A stretch of DNA of 64,000 nucleotides from Streptomyces sp. JJ36 (GTDB lineage Bacteria; Actinomycetota; Actinomycetes; Streptomycetales; Streptomycetaceae). Below, piece by piece: positions 45,758 to 53,004 of this stretch. The stretch spans positions 124,001 through 188,000 of the forward strand of contig NZ_JACYHE010000002.1 in the NCBI RefSeq assembly GCF_021696945.1, given 5' to 3'. A model generated the notes under the pieces. That model worked only from the letters and a program-made list of their open reading frames with translations, was not told where the DNA came from and did no database searches. The position numbers were made by a program, and so were the translations under genes. How positions within the stretch are numbered: the first letter of the stretch is position 1; every line of letters starts with the position of its first letter.

Positions 45758-45825
45758 CGCATTACTCCGTATGTCTCGGTCGAAGGTCCGGCCCGGTCTC
45801 GGTCGCCGGGACGGGTGTGCGGTGG

Positions 45826-46842
45826 TCAGGCCGGGCTGACGTCCGGCCAGCGGAGAGCGGCGGCCCCCCAGGTGAGACCGCCGCCGAAGGCGGTGGTCAC
45901 GATGCGGTCGCCGGGCTGGAGGCGCCCGGTGGCCGCGGCGTCGGCGAGGGCGAGCGGGATGGAGGCGGCGGCCGTGTTGCCCACCCGGTCCAGATGGACG
46001 TGGCAGCGGGAGCGCGGCAGGCACAGCCGGTCGGCCACCGCGTGCATGATGCGGATGTTGGCCTGGTGGGCGACGAGCAGGTCGACGTCGCCGACGCCCC
46101 AGCCGAGCCGTTCCGCCGCGGTCTGCGAGGACTCCGCCATCCGTTCCACGGCGTTGCGGAAGACCTTCTTGCCCTCCATCCGGAAGAACGGGTCGGCCCG
46201 GTCGGCCGTCTCCGCACGGATCGGGTCCCGGGAGCCCCCGGAGGGCACCGTGATGAGGTCGCAGCCGCGCCCGTCGCTGCCCAGCTCCACCCGCCCCAGC
46301 GCCCCCGGCTCGTCCGGGTCGCCGGCGCGCAGCACGACCGCCCCGGCACCGTCCCCGAAGATCGCCCGGGTGGAGCGGTCGGCGGGGTCGAGGATGCTGG
46401 AGTAGGTGTCCGCCCCGATGACCAGGACGGTGCCGGCGGAGCCGGCCGCCAGGAAGCCGGCCGCGGTGGCCAGCGCGTACAGGAAGCCGGTGCAGACGGC
46501 TCCGACGTCGAACGCCGGAACCGTGCCCAGGCCCAGCTCGGAGGCGACCAGCGGGGCCGTGGCGGGGCACGGCCGGTCCGGGGTGGTGGTGGCCACCACC
46601 ACCGTGTCCGCCGCGTCCAGCCCGGCGGACTTCAGGGCCCGCCGGCCGGCCTCCACCGCCAGGTCCGAGGTGGCGGTGCCCGGGTCGGCCACATGCCGCC
46701 TGCCGATGCCGGTGCGGCTCCGTATCCACTCGTCGGAGGTGTCCAGCTCCCGGCTCAGGTCGTCGTTGGTGACCACGTGCGGGGGCAGCCAGGTGCCCAG
46801 GCCGCACAGGACGGGTGCGGGAGGGTGCGCAGACGCCATCAT
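45826..46842 (-). CDS. RedP-type KAS III (FabH-like) ketosynthase
   Basis: 338 residues with the FabH triad: Cys117 in DVGAVCTGF, His in VAHQANIR, and Asn in VGNTAAASIPLAL. It begins chain building by joining acetyl-CoA (or a similar starter) with malonyl-ACP. ATG codons at 46842 and 46839 are adjacent; either could be used. The RedP-RedQ-RedR order matches S. coelicolor. Starter choice decides straight or branched alkyl tails. Confidence 0.92.
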   Translation of the reverse strand: MMASAHPPAPVLCGLGTWLPPHVVTNDDLSRELDTSDEWIRSRTGIGRRHVADPGTATSDLAVEAGRRALKSAGLDAADTVVVATTTPDRPCPATAPLVASELGLGTVPAFDVGAVCTGFLYALATAAGFLAAGSAGTVLVIGADTYSSILDPADRSTRAIFGDGAGAVVLRAGDPDEPGALGRVELGSDGRGCDLITVPSGGSRDPIRAETADRADPFFRMEGKKVFRNAVERMAESSQTAAERLGWGVGDVDLLVAHQANIRIMHAVADRLCLPRSRCHVHLDRVGNTAAASIPLALADAAATGRLQPGDRIVTTAFGGGLTWGAAALRWPDVSPA

Positions 46843-46885
46843 CCGTTCCGTTCCCTTTCGGCCGGTGAAGGCCCGTAGGCGGGTG

Positions 46886-47353
46886 TCAGACGCCCGCGGC
46901 CGCGAGGGCCCGGGTGAGCTGTTCGTCGTCCACGACCCGGGCGCCGTCGAACATGCCCTTCACGACCCGGGCGATGGTCTCCTTGATCACCCGCTCGGCG
47001 ACCGGGTCGAGGATGCCGACGAGGCTCGGGATGCCGAAGTCGAAGTCGGCACGGAAGGCGATCCGGCAGCCGTCGTCCTGGGGCAGGACCCGCCACTCCC
47101 CGCCGAAGTCCTCGAAGTCCCCGTCGTCCTGGGCGAAGGTGATGACCCGCTGCTCCCGGTCCTCGGTGTCCTTCTCGGTCCACCGCAGGATGCCGTTGCG
47201 GAAGTACACCTCCCAGTCGCTGGAATCGTCGTGCGCCACCACGGAACGGACGTCGGGGGCCAGGTCCGGGTAGCGCTCGAACTCCCGGATCCCGTCGAAC
47301 GCCGTCTCCGGATCGGTGCCGGGCAGGTCCAGCGCCACGTGAACGCTACGCAT
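46886..47353 (-). CDS. SRPBCC/START-fold protein (polyketide cyclase-like), role unknown
   Basis: 155 residues. The SRPBCC signature is visible: HVALDLPGTDPETAFDGIREFERYPDLAP in two helices, SDWEVYFRNGILRW and GGEWRVLPQDDGCRIAFRAD, with a C-terminal helix ending in RALAAAG. Such proteins bind hydrophobic ligands or act as cyclases and dehydratases. GAGGGGG lies 7 nt before the ATG, which overlaps the aminotransferase gene by 8 bp. I know of no equivalent in S. coelicolor red. Position suggests the amine or aldehyde step. Confidence 0.75.
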   Translation of the reverse strand: MRSVHVALDLPGTDPETAFDGIREFERYPDLAPDVRSVVAHDDSSDWEVYFRNGILRWTEKDTEDREQRVITFAQDDGDFEDFGGEWRVLPQDDGCRIAFRADFDFGIPSLVGILDPVAERVIKETIARVVKGMFDGARVVDDEQLTRALAAAGV

Positions 47354-48689
47354 CTGCGGTTCCCCCTCGGTGAGTCGGGTTGTAGTGGGCTGCCTGCGCG
47401 CGACAGGCACGGTCGAAGGCCTCGCACAGGAACTCCACGTCGGCGGGCTCCAGGACGGCCGGCGGGGTGAAGCGCAGCACCATGTGCGAGTTGAGGGAGT
47501 GGTTGGCGATCACGCCCTGCTCGATGAGTTCGATGAGCAGTTCGCCCGCGAGGCCCGGCTCGGTGAACTCCAGGCCGATGAGCAGTCCGCGGCCGCGGAC
47601 CTCCCGGACCACCTCGCCCAGGTGCTCGCGGGCGATGCGGCGTATCTCGGGGAGGATCTGCTCGCCGAGCTTGCCGGCCCGGCCCACCAGGTCGTCCTCC
47701 TCCACGGCGGCGAGCGCGCCGCGCACCGCGGCCATCGCCAGGGGCGCGCCGGAGAAGGTGGAGGTGTGCAGGTACGGGTCCTTGTCGAAGGCGGAGAACG
47801 CCCGCGGGGTGGCGACCACGGCGGAGACGGGCAGCACGCCGCCGCCCAGCCCCTTGCCGGTGAGCAGGATGTCGGGGGTGACGCCCTCGAGGTCGGCGCC
47901 CCACCAGGCCCCCAGCCGGCCCAGGCCGGTCTGGATCTCGTCCAGCACGAAGAGGGCGTCGTACTCGCGGCACAGCCGCTGCACGGCGCGCAGGTAGCCG
48001 TCCGGCGGCAGCACCACACCGGCCTCGCCCTGCACCGGCTCCACCACGACGCAGCCCCGGCCCGGGACGGTCCGCAGCAGCTCCTCCAGCGCTTCGGCGT
48101 CGCCGTAGGGCACATGGTCGACGTCGGGCAGCAGCGGCCGGAAGGGCTGCTGGAAGACGTCCTTGCCGGTGAGGCTGAGCGCCCCCATGGTCTTGCCGTG
48201 GTAGCCCTCGTGGGTGGCGATCAGGCGGTCGCGGCCCTGGGTACGGGCGAGCTTGATGGCGGCCTCCACGGCCTCGGCGCCGCCGCAGGCCCAGTGGACC
48301 CGCTCCAGCCCCTGCGGGGTGTGCGCGACCAGGGCCTCTGCGGCCCGGGCGGCCTGCGGCTCCAGGAAGAGCCGGGTGGCCACGGGGTGCCGGTGGAGCT
48401 GCTCCTCGACGTGCCGGACGACGGCGGGGTGCCGGGCGCCCATGAGGAAGACGCCGTAGCCCCCGCAGTTGAGGAACCGGCGTCCCTCCTCACCGGTGAC
48501 CCAGGCGCCCTGGGACTCCAGCTCGACGTGCTTGCCGAAGAGCTCGCCGAGGGTGGCGCGGCCCTTGTTCATGTGGGAGCGGTAGAGCCGGATGAGCGTG
48601 TCGGCGTCCCCGTCCGGGTGGGTGTGCGGCCCGGTCCCGGCGGCGGGACGGGCTCCCGGCGCGTCGCCGGATGTCACAGCGGTAGTCAT
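47346..48689 (-). CDS. class III aminotransferase, proposed fatty-aldehyde transaminase
   Basis: 447 residues, PLP fold type I. The motifs are ACGGAEAVEAAIKLAR, YHGKTMGALSLTG, FVLDEIQTGLGRLG (Asp250-Glu251) and PLP lysine Lys279 in LLTGKGLGGG, nearest in style to putrescine and acetylornithine aminotransferases. It follows the aldehyde-dehydrogenase-fold gene by 95 bp. Together they could convert an acyl chain to a primary alkylamine, as the reductase-aminotransferases PigE and TamH do in other pyrrole pathways. Ornithine or similar substrates are an alternative. The chosen ATG has AGGGG 4-5 nt upstream. Confidence 0.85.
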   Translation of the reverse strand: MTTAVTSGDAPGARPAAGTGPHTHPDGDADTLIRLYRSHMNKGRATLGELFGKHVELESQGAWVTGEEGRRFLNCGGYGVFLMGARHPAVVRHVEEQLHRHPVATRLFLEPQAARAAEALVAHTPQGLERVHWACGGAEAVEAAIKLARTQGRDRLIATHEGYHGKTMGALSLTGKDVFQQPFRPLLPDVDHVPYGDAEALEELLRTVPGRGCVVVEPVQGEAGVVLPPDGYLRAVQRLCREYDALFVLDEIQTGLGRLGAWWGADLEGVTPDILLTGKGLGGGVLPVSAVVATPRAFSAFDKDPYLHTSTFSGAPLAMAAVRGALAAVEEDDLVGRAGKLGEQILPEIRRIAREHLGEVVREVRGRGLLIGLEFTEPGLAGELLIELIEQGVIANHSLNSHMVLRFTPPAVLEPADVEFLCEAFDRACRAQAAHYNPTHRGGTADA

Positions 48690-48784
48690 GATTCCCCTCA
48701 TCCCGCCGGCGGCGGGTCGTGATGGACGGTCGCGGGGCCCGGCGGCCCGGGCGGGCCGCCTGCGCGGGCCCGCCCCGGGCCGGT

Positions 48785-50467
48785 CTAGAGGCCCTGGTCG
48801 ACGAGCGCCTGCCAGGCGCCGAAGACCGCGTCGCGCGGGCGGGAGCCGGTGCTGATGCTCACGCCCTGGATGTGCGAGGTGCGCAGGATGGGGTAGTTGG
48901 CCTCGCCGAAGACGCCGCCGGTCAGCCCGGTGCCGCCGTGGGTGGGCAGGCAGGACAGGAAGCCGATGTGCGAGTCGTTCACCTTGAGCAGTCCGCCGCC
49001 GCGGATGCGGGCCGTGAAGTGGTCGATCACGCCGGGGTCGCGCGCCCAGAGGGAGTTGCGCAGCCCGTAGGCGTTGGAGTCGACGAATTCGGTGAAGTTC
49101 CGCAGCAGTTCGTCGTCGCCGGCGTCCTCCGCGACGATGACCGGCAGCAGCGGGAAGAAGGTCTCGTGCCGCACCGCCTCGATCTCGCGGGCGCCGGCCA
49201 TTCCGCGGACCACCAGGACGGTCGGCTCCAGGAAGATGCCGTGCGGGTCGCGGGTGCCGTCCAGTTGCATGGCGTGGCCGCCGCAGAGGAGTTCCGCGCC
49301 CTTGCCCAGCGCGTCCTCCAGACAGCTGAAGAACTTCTCGTTCCGGAGCACGGGCGTGAGCAACACGTCCGGGTCGCTCGGGCGGCCGGGGCGCACCTTC
49401 TCCACCTGGGCGGCGAGATTCTCCAGCAGCGCCGGGGCGGCGTCCGGGTGCACCAGCACCTGGTTGGGAATCATGCAGAGCTGGCCGGAGCCGTAGAAAC
49501 TCTCGATCAGGGCCTCGGCGGCGAGTTCGGTGTCCGCGTCCTTCCAGACGGTCACCACGTCGTTTCCGGCGAGCTCCAGAATCGGCTTCTTGCCGGCCTC
49601 GACGCAGCGCTTCTCGAACTCGACGCCCATCTCGCTGCTGCCGAAATAGATGATGTCGTCCACGTCCGGGCTCTCCAGCCAGGCGTTCAGCATGGGGGCC
49701 GGGTCGCCGCAGACCACGTTGAGCACGCCGGGCGGCGCGCCGATCTCCTCCAGCACCGGCGCCACGATGTCCTGGAGGACGTACATGACGCCGAGCGGCC
49801 CGCTCCGCGGGGCCCGTACGACCAGCGAGTTGCCGGCCATCATGGAGGTGGCGCCGAGGATGGCGCTGGAGAGCGGGGCGTTCTGCGGCGGGTTGAGGCA
49901 GACGACGCCGTCCGGCTGCCGGCGGACCTGGAGCCGGCGCTCGCCACGCTGGAACTCCTGGAGCATGCGGGAGCGGTAGAAGTCCACGGACTCGGGGGCG
50001 AAGACCTCCAGCATGCCGGAGACCTGCCAGCGGGCCAGCGGCAACGGGTGGCCCTCCTCGACGAGGACCTGCGCGATCTCCCGGGCCTTCTCCGTGAGCC
50101 GGGCGTGCAGCCGCTCGGCGAAGGCGTTCAGCCGGGTGTCGAGCGGGACGGCGCACCATTCGGGGGCGGCCGCGGCGGCGGCCTTGAGGGCCTGTTCCAC
50201 GGTTTCCCGGTCGGCCTTGGCGACCCTGCCGACGATGGTGTCGGGCAGCTCGTCCGGGGACATGCGGCCCTGTTCCAGTTTCCGCTTGAGCCGCAGGCTG
50301 GTGAATACGTCGTCCAGCAGCGACTCGGAATGCAGCACATAGACCCATTCGCTGCTCTCGAGCTGCTTTCCGTTCACATAGGAGTGGTAGGTGCGCGGGT
50401 GGCCTGGGCTTCCGGCGGCACCCGTCTGCTGTTGCGGATTCGGACGGGAAAACGGCGTACTGCCCAC
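48785..50467 (-). CDS. aldehyde-dehydrogenase-fold enzyme, proposed acyl reductase
   Basis: 560 residues from a GTG with AGGGGAG close upstream. The ALDH superfamily fold shows VVCLNPPQNAPL, FGSSEMGVEF, Glu298 in ILELAGNDV, the catalytic Cys331 in SGQLCMIPNQ, and HETFFPLLPV. A ~90-residue N-terminal extension is longer than usual. It is the first gene of the operon aldehyde dehydrogenase-aminotransferase-SRPBCC-RedP-RedQ-RedR. I infer reduction of acyl-ACP or acyl-CoA to an aldehyde. Retention of the Glu used for hydrolysis in oxidising ALDHs argues for caution about direction. Confidence 0.8.
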   Translation of the reverse strand: MGSTPFSRPNPQQQTGAAGSPGHPRTYHSYVNGKQLESSEWVYVLHSESLLDDVFTSLRLKRKLEQGRMSPDELPDTIVGRVAKADRETVEQALKAAAAAAPEWCAVPLDTRLNAFAERLHARLTEKAREIAQVLVEEGHPLPLARWQVSGMLEVFAPESVDFYRSRMLQEFQRGERRLQVRRQPDGVVCLNPPQNAPLSSAILGATSMMAGNSLVVRAPRSGPLGVMYVLQDIVAPVLEEIGAPPGVLNVVCGDPAPMLNAWLESPDVDDIIYFGSSEMGVEFEKRCVEAGKKPILELAGNDVVTVWKDADTELAAEALIESFYGSGQLCMIPNQVLVHPDAAPALLENLAAQVEKVRPGRPSDPDVLLTPVLRNEKFFSCLEDALGKGAELLCGGHAMQLDGTRDPHGIFLEPTVLVVRGMAGAREIEAVRHETFFPLLPVIVAEDAGDDELLRNFTEFVDSNAYGLRNSLWARDPGVIDHFTARIRGGGLLKVNDSHIGFLSCLPTHGGTGLTGGVFGEANYPILRTSHIQGVSISTGSRPRDAVFGAWQALVDQGL

Positions 50468-50538
50468 GCTTGCTCCCCTGACGTGTAAGGACTTCGGTGC
50501 ACGGCCGAAACGTGACACAGAATACCTTTCCAGCGGTT

Positions 50539-50556
50539 CCTGAAACTGCACTGAAA
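50539..50556 (-). promoter_or_regulatory. SARP-type heptamer pair upstream of the aldehyde-dehydrogenase operon
   Basis: On the minus strand: TTTCAGT-GCAG-TTTCAGG, two heptamers at 11-bp pitch, 72 bp upstream of the GTG. A TATTCT element (50519-50524) lies 14 nt further downstream. The consensus T-Y-T-C-W-G-K is shared with the redX-like promoter. Confidence 0.6.
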
Positions 50557-50762
50557 TCTCGATGACGCCCCCTGGCCTGCATATTCGCGTTCTTCCCGGG
50601 GCTCGTCCGGGCTTCCCGGTGCGGGCCGGGCCGGTGGCGCCGGGCGGGGGGCGCCGCGGAGGCCGGCCGGCGTGGGCGACGGCGGGCGCCGCGGAAGGGG
50701 CCGGAAGGGCGCGGAACCGGGGAAGGCACCGGGAAGCCGGGGGTGACAAGAAGGGGTCGCTC

Positions 50763-50786
50763 CGCTACCTTAGTCACATGACTAAG
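50763..50786 (+). promoter_or_regulatory. leaderless-type promoter overlapped by an operator-like palindrome
   Basis: TACCTT (50766-50771), six bases, ATG at 50778, with the palindrome CTTAGTCA-CA-TGACTAAG (50769-50786) across it. This is the layout of a self-repressed MarR/TetR regulator gene. The frame after the ATG (it contains a TTA codon) does not read as a regulator, so the gene may be lost or the product an RNA running toward the SARP gene. Confidence 0.5.
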
Positions 50787-50890
50787 TTAGTCGACCGACC
50801 AGGACGGCTCCGGCACAGCCGCCCAGCGGCCAGGTCGACTCGCCGGATCGCCTGGCGGCGAATCTCCCCGCGCCGCCCCGGCGGACGGCG

Positions 50891-50935
50891 GATGCCGGGC
50901 CCGCAAGCAGTGATGGCAACTGCGGGCCCGGCATC
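50891..50935. terminator. hairpin terminator after the SARP gene
   Basis: A perfect 15-bp stem (50891-50905 with 50921-50935) and 15-nt loop, 38 bp beyond the SARP stop. It could also stop any rightward transcript from 50778. Confidence 0.75.
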
Positions 50936-50973
50936 AGAGGGGGTGCTCACGCGGTCGGCACACCGCGCGAGGG

Positions 50974-51738
50974 TCATGCGAGCAGACTGGGCTCCTGACG
51001 GAGGATCTCCGAGAGCCTCGCCTGCATGCCCGGCCCCGGCTCCAGGCCGAGGTCGTCGGAGAGCTGCCGGCGCACCCGGTGGTAGGCGCTGATGGCGTCC
51101 GCCTGCCGTCCCGAGCGGTAGAGCGCCAGCATGAGCTGCTCGCAGAAGCGCTCCCGCAGCGGGTAGCGCGTGAGCAGCTGCTCCAGCTCCGGCACCACCT
51201 CGCGGTGCAGCCCGAGCGCCGACTTCGCCTCGATGAGCAGCTCCCTGGCGATGAGTTTCATCTCCTCCAGGTGCGCACAGGCCGTCCGGCAGGCGATGCC
51301 CTGCCCGGCGTCCGAGAGCGCGGCGCCGCGCCACATCCGCAGCGCGCCGGTGAGCTGCTCGATGCTGCGTTCCGGGTCCGTACGGACCCGGACACCGACA
51401 TGCTCCACGATCTGGGTGAAGCGGAGCGCGTCGATGTTCTCCGCGTCGACGTCCAGGATGTAGCCCGAACTCGAGGTCCGTATCGCCTCGCGGGCGTACG
51501 GGCTCCGGGTCTGCTGCACCAGCGTGCGGCGCAGCCGGGCGATGTGCCCCTGCAGCGTGTTGGCGGCGGTCCGTGGCGGGTTCTCGCCCCAGAGCTCATC
51601 CAGGAGCTTCGCGCCCGAGACGACCTCGCCCGGGCTGAGCGCCAGGGTCGCGATGATGGCTCTGAGTTTCTCTCCGGGGACGTCGACGGACACGTCACCG
51701 TGTCGTATCCGCAGGGGCCCCAGTATGTCGATCAGCAA
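50974..51738 (-). CDS. SARP-family pathway activator (RedD/ActII-ORF4 type)
   Basis: 254 residues: an OmpR-like winged helix (about 1-95; AANTLQGHIARLRRTL, SSGYILDVDAENIDALRF) followed by the bacterial transcriptional activator domain (about 100-250; LRERFCEQLMLALYRSGRQADAISAYHRVRRQL in helices). This length and order define SARPs, which switch on antibiotic clusters. It starts at a TTG after GGGGAGA; the nearby ATG is out of frame. A single TTTCAGT heptamer lies at 51766-51772. It contains no TTA codon. An ECF-like promoter lies ~190 bp upstream. Confidence 0.9.
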   Translation of the reverse strand: MLIDILGPLRIRHGDVSVDVPGEKLRAIIATLALSPGEVVSGAKLLDELWGENPPRTAANTLQGHIARLRRTLVQQTRSPYAREAIRTSSSGYILDVDAENIDALRFTQIVEHVGVRVRTDPERSIEQLTGALRMWRGAALSDAGQGIACRTACAHLEEMKLIARELLIEAKSALGLHREVVPELEQLLTRYPLRERFCEQLMLALYRSGRQADAISAYHRVRRQLSDDLGLEPGPGMQARLSEILRQEPSLLA

Positions 51739-51930
51739 TGCATTCTCCCCGTGCAGCAGTTATTTACTGAAAGTTGATTGCCAGGCCCCTTCGCTCTCGT
51801 GGTCGGTCCGGTGGTCAGGGCGCACGGCACCGCCGCTGCCATCCCGGAATACACCCGGTCATGGGCCGGCGTGGGGCCGGTCGCCGCCGTCCGGGCGGAC
51901 AACGTGCGTGGAAGATGTGCGCCTACCTGG

Positions 51931-51960
51931 GAGTTGCCGCGGCCGTGGTTTCGGTTGACA
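51931..51960 (-). promoter_or_regulatory. ECF-like promoter upstream of the SARP gene
   Basis: On the minus strand: -35-like TGTCAACC (51953-51960), a 16-bp spacer, and -10-like CAACTC (51931-51936). The same elements at the same spacing occur at 54602-54631; identity includes the core TTTCGGTTGACA on the plus strand and a flanking CGAATC. Transcription would run toward the SARP gene with a leader of ~185 nt. Confidence 0.5.
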
Positions 51961-52132
51961 GCGAATCTCCGGAATCTCACCCCGGTCCCGGACGTCGTCC
52001 GGGCGGCACTCCGGGGCCGTCCGCCGCTCACCGCGGGTTTCCCCGCGCGACGCCCGTACCCGCGCGTACGGCCGCGTCCCCCGGGCGGGGCACGGCCGCA
52101 CGGACGGGCTGGGCGGGCGGACCGGGCCCCGG

Positions 52133-52411
52133 CTACCCGGCGGCCGGACCGCCGGCCGCCGGCGCCAGGGCCACGCTGTAGATGACGGTGTGCCCGGACG
52201 GCGCCGAGCGGTTGAGCACCCAGAGCCCGGCGGCCACCGCCACCACGAAGACGACGAGTATGAGGACCGCGAGCACCAGCCGCCGGCGGCGTTCCCGCCG
52301 CCGCCAGCCACCGAGGGCGCTGTGGTAGGAGTCGTAGGCGGCTGGTACGTTGTCGGCCACCGCCTCTAACACCTCGCGGAGTTGCTGTCCCGCGCTGGGT
52401 GATCTGCTCAT
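52133..52411 (-). CDS. small single-pass membrane protein coupled to the sigma factor
   Basis: 92 residues. A helical N-terminus (about 1-38) and a basic RRRERRRRL patch are followed by one strong membrane segment (about 42-65; VLAVLILVVFVVAVAAGLWVL) and a short outer tail. It overlaps the sigma gene (ATGA), the usual place for an anti-sigma factor, but it lacks a recognisable zinc anti-sigma or RskA motif. Its cytoplasmic part is short, so an anti-sigma role is only a guess. Confidence 0.7.
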   Translation of the reverse strand: MSRSPSAGQQLREVLEAVADNVPAAYDSYHSALGGWRRRERRRRLVLAVLILVVFVVAVAAGLWVLNRSAPSGHTVIYSVALAPAAGGPAAG

Positions 52412-53004
52412 CGTCGTGCCTCCATCGCCTCGGTCAGGGCGGCGATGCCTCGGGAGGTGTGGGTCTTGACCGATCCCGCCGATATGCCCATCGTCGCCGC
52501 GATCTCGCCCTCCTTCAGCCCGAGCCAGTGTCGTAGCACGAGCGCCTCGCGCTGCCGGGTGGGCAGCCGCCGGAGGGCGGATAACAGAGCTCGCTGGTCG
52601 TCCCGCAGCAGCGCCGAGCTCTCCGCGGAGGCCACGAACTCGACCCGGGTCTCCACGTTCTTGCGCGCCACCTGCAGGTGGCGTATCCGCATGCGGGTGA
52701 GATTGCAGACGACCGACCGCAGATAGGCCTCCGCGCTGTCGACGGAGCGCAGCTTCCGCCATTTACGGTAGATCTGATAGAAGGCCTCGGCGACGATGTT
52801 CTCGGGATCGTCGGCGCCGAGCAGGGCGGCCAGCCGGAGCATGTGCGTATACTGCTCTTCGAAGAGTTTGGCAAGAGCTGACTCGCGAGTTTCTTCTCCC
52901 AGTCCCGGCCGGAGCCCGTTCGCCTGAATCCCGTCGCCATCGTCGGGCGACGGTCGCGCTGCCTGAAACATTGCAGGACGTGCATCCGGCCTGGATGGCT
53001 TCAT
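52408..53004 (-). CDS. ECF-type RNA polymerase sigma factor (contains a TTA codon)
   Basis: 198 residues. Sigma region 2 is at about 45-110 (LFEEQYTHMLRLAALL, AEAFYQIYRKWRKL), and region 4 at about 132-195 (LRRLPTRQREALVLRHWLGLKEGEIA and the recognition helix ISAGSVKTHTSRG). It resembles the SigE/SigL-like group of small Streptomyces ECF factors. Leu141 is encoded by TTA (52582-52584), so translation depends on the rare bldA tRNA. It overlaps both the symporter gene upstream and the membrane-protein gene downstream by 4 bp. Likely control: itself and the SARP gene (shared promoter sequence). Confidence 0.88.
   Translation of the reverse strand: MKPSRPDARPAMFQAARPSPDDGDGIQANGLRPGLGEETRESALAKLFEEQYTHMLRLAALLGADDPENIVAEAFYQIYRKWRKLRSVDSAEAYLRSVVCNLTRMRIRHLQVARKNVETRVEFVASAESSALLRDDQRALLSALRRLPTRQREALVLRHWLGLKEGEIAATMGISAGSVKTHTSRGIAALTEAMEARR

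Noticed and set aside
30654..50467. Calling the cluster an undecylprodigiosin (red) cluster
   Set aside because: RedL, the PKS/NRPS that makes the second pyrrole part, and RedK are absent, and a reductase/aminotransferase pair is present instead.
47346..50777. Apparent 1143-codon fusion upstream of the aminotransferase
   Set aside because: Only the last 447 codons read as protein. The rest is a shadow frame of the aldehyde-dehydrogenase gene, which has its own start and ribosome site.
52133..52411. Calling the small membrane protein an anti-sigma factor
   Set aside because: Position fits, but no zinc-binding H-x3-C-x2-C or other anti-sigma motif is visible and the cytoplasmic part is short.
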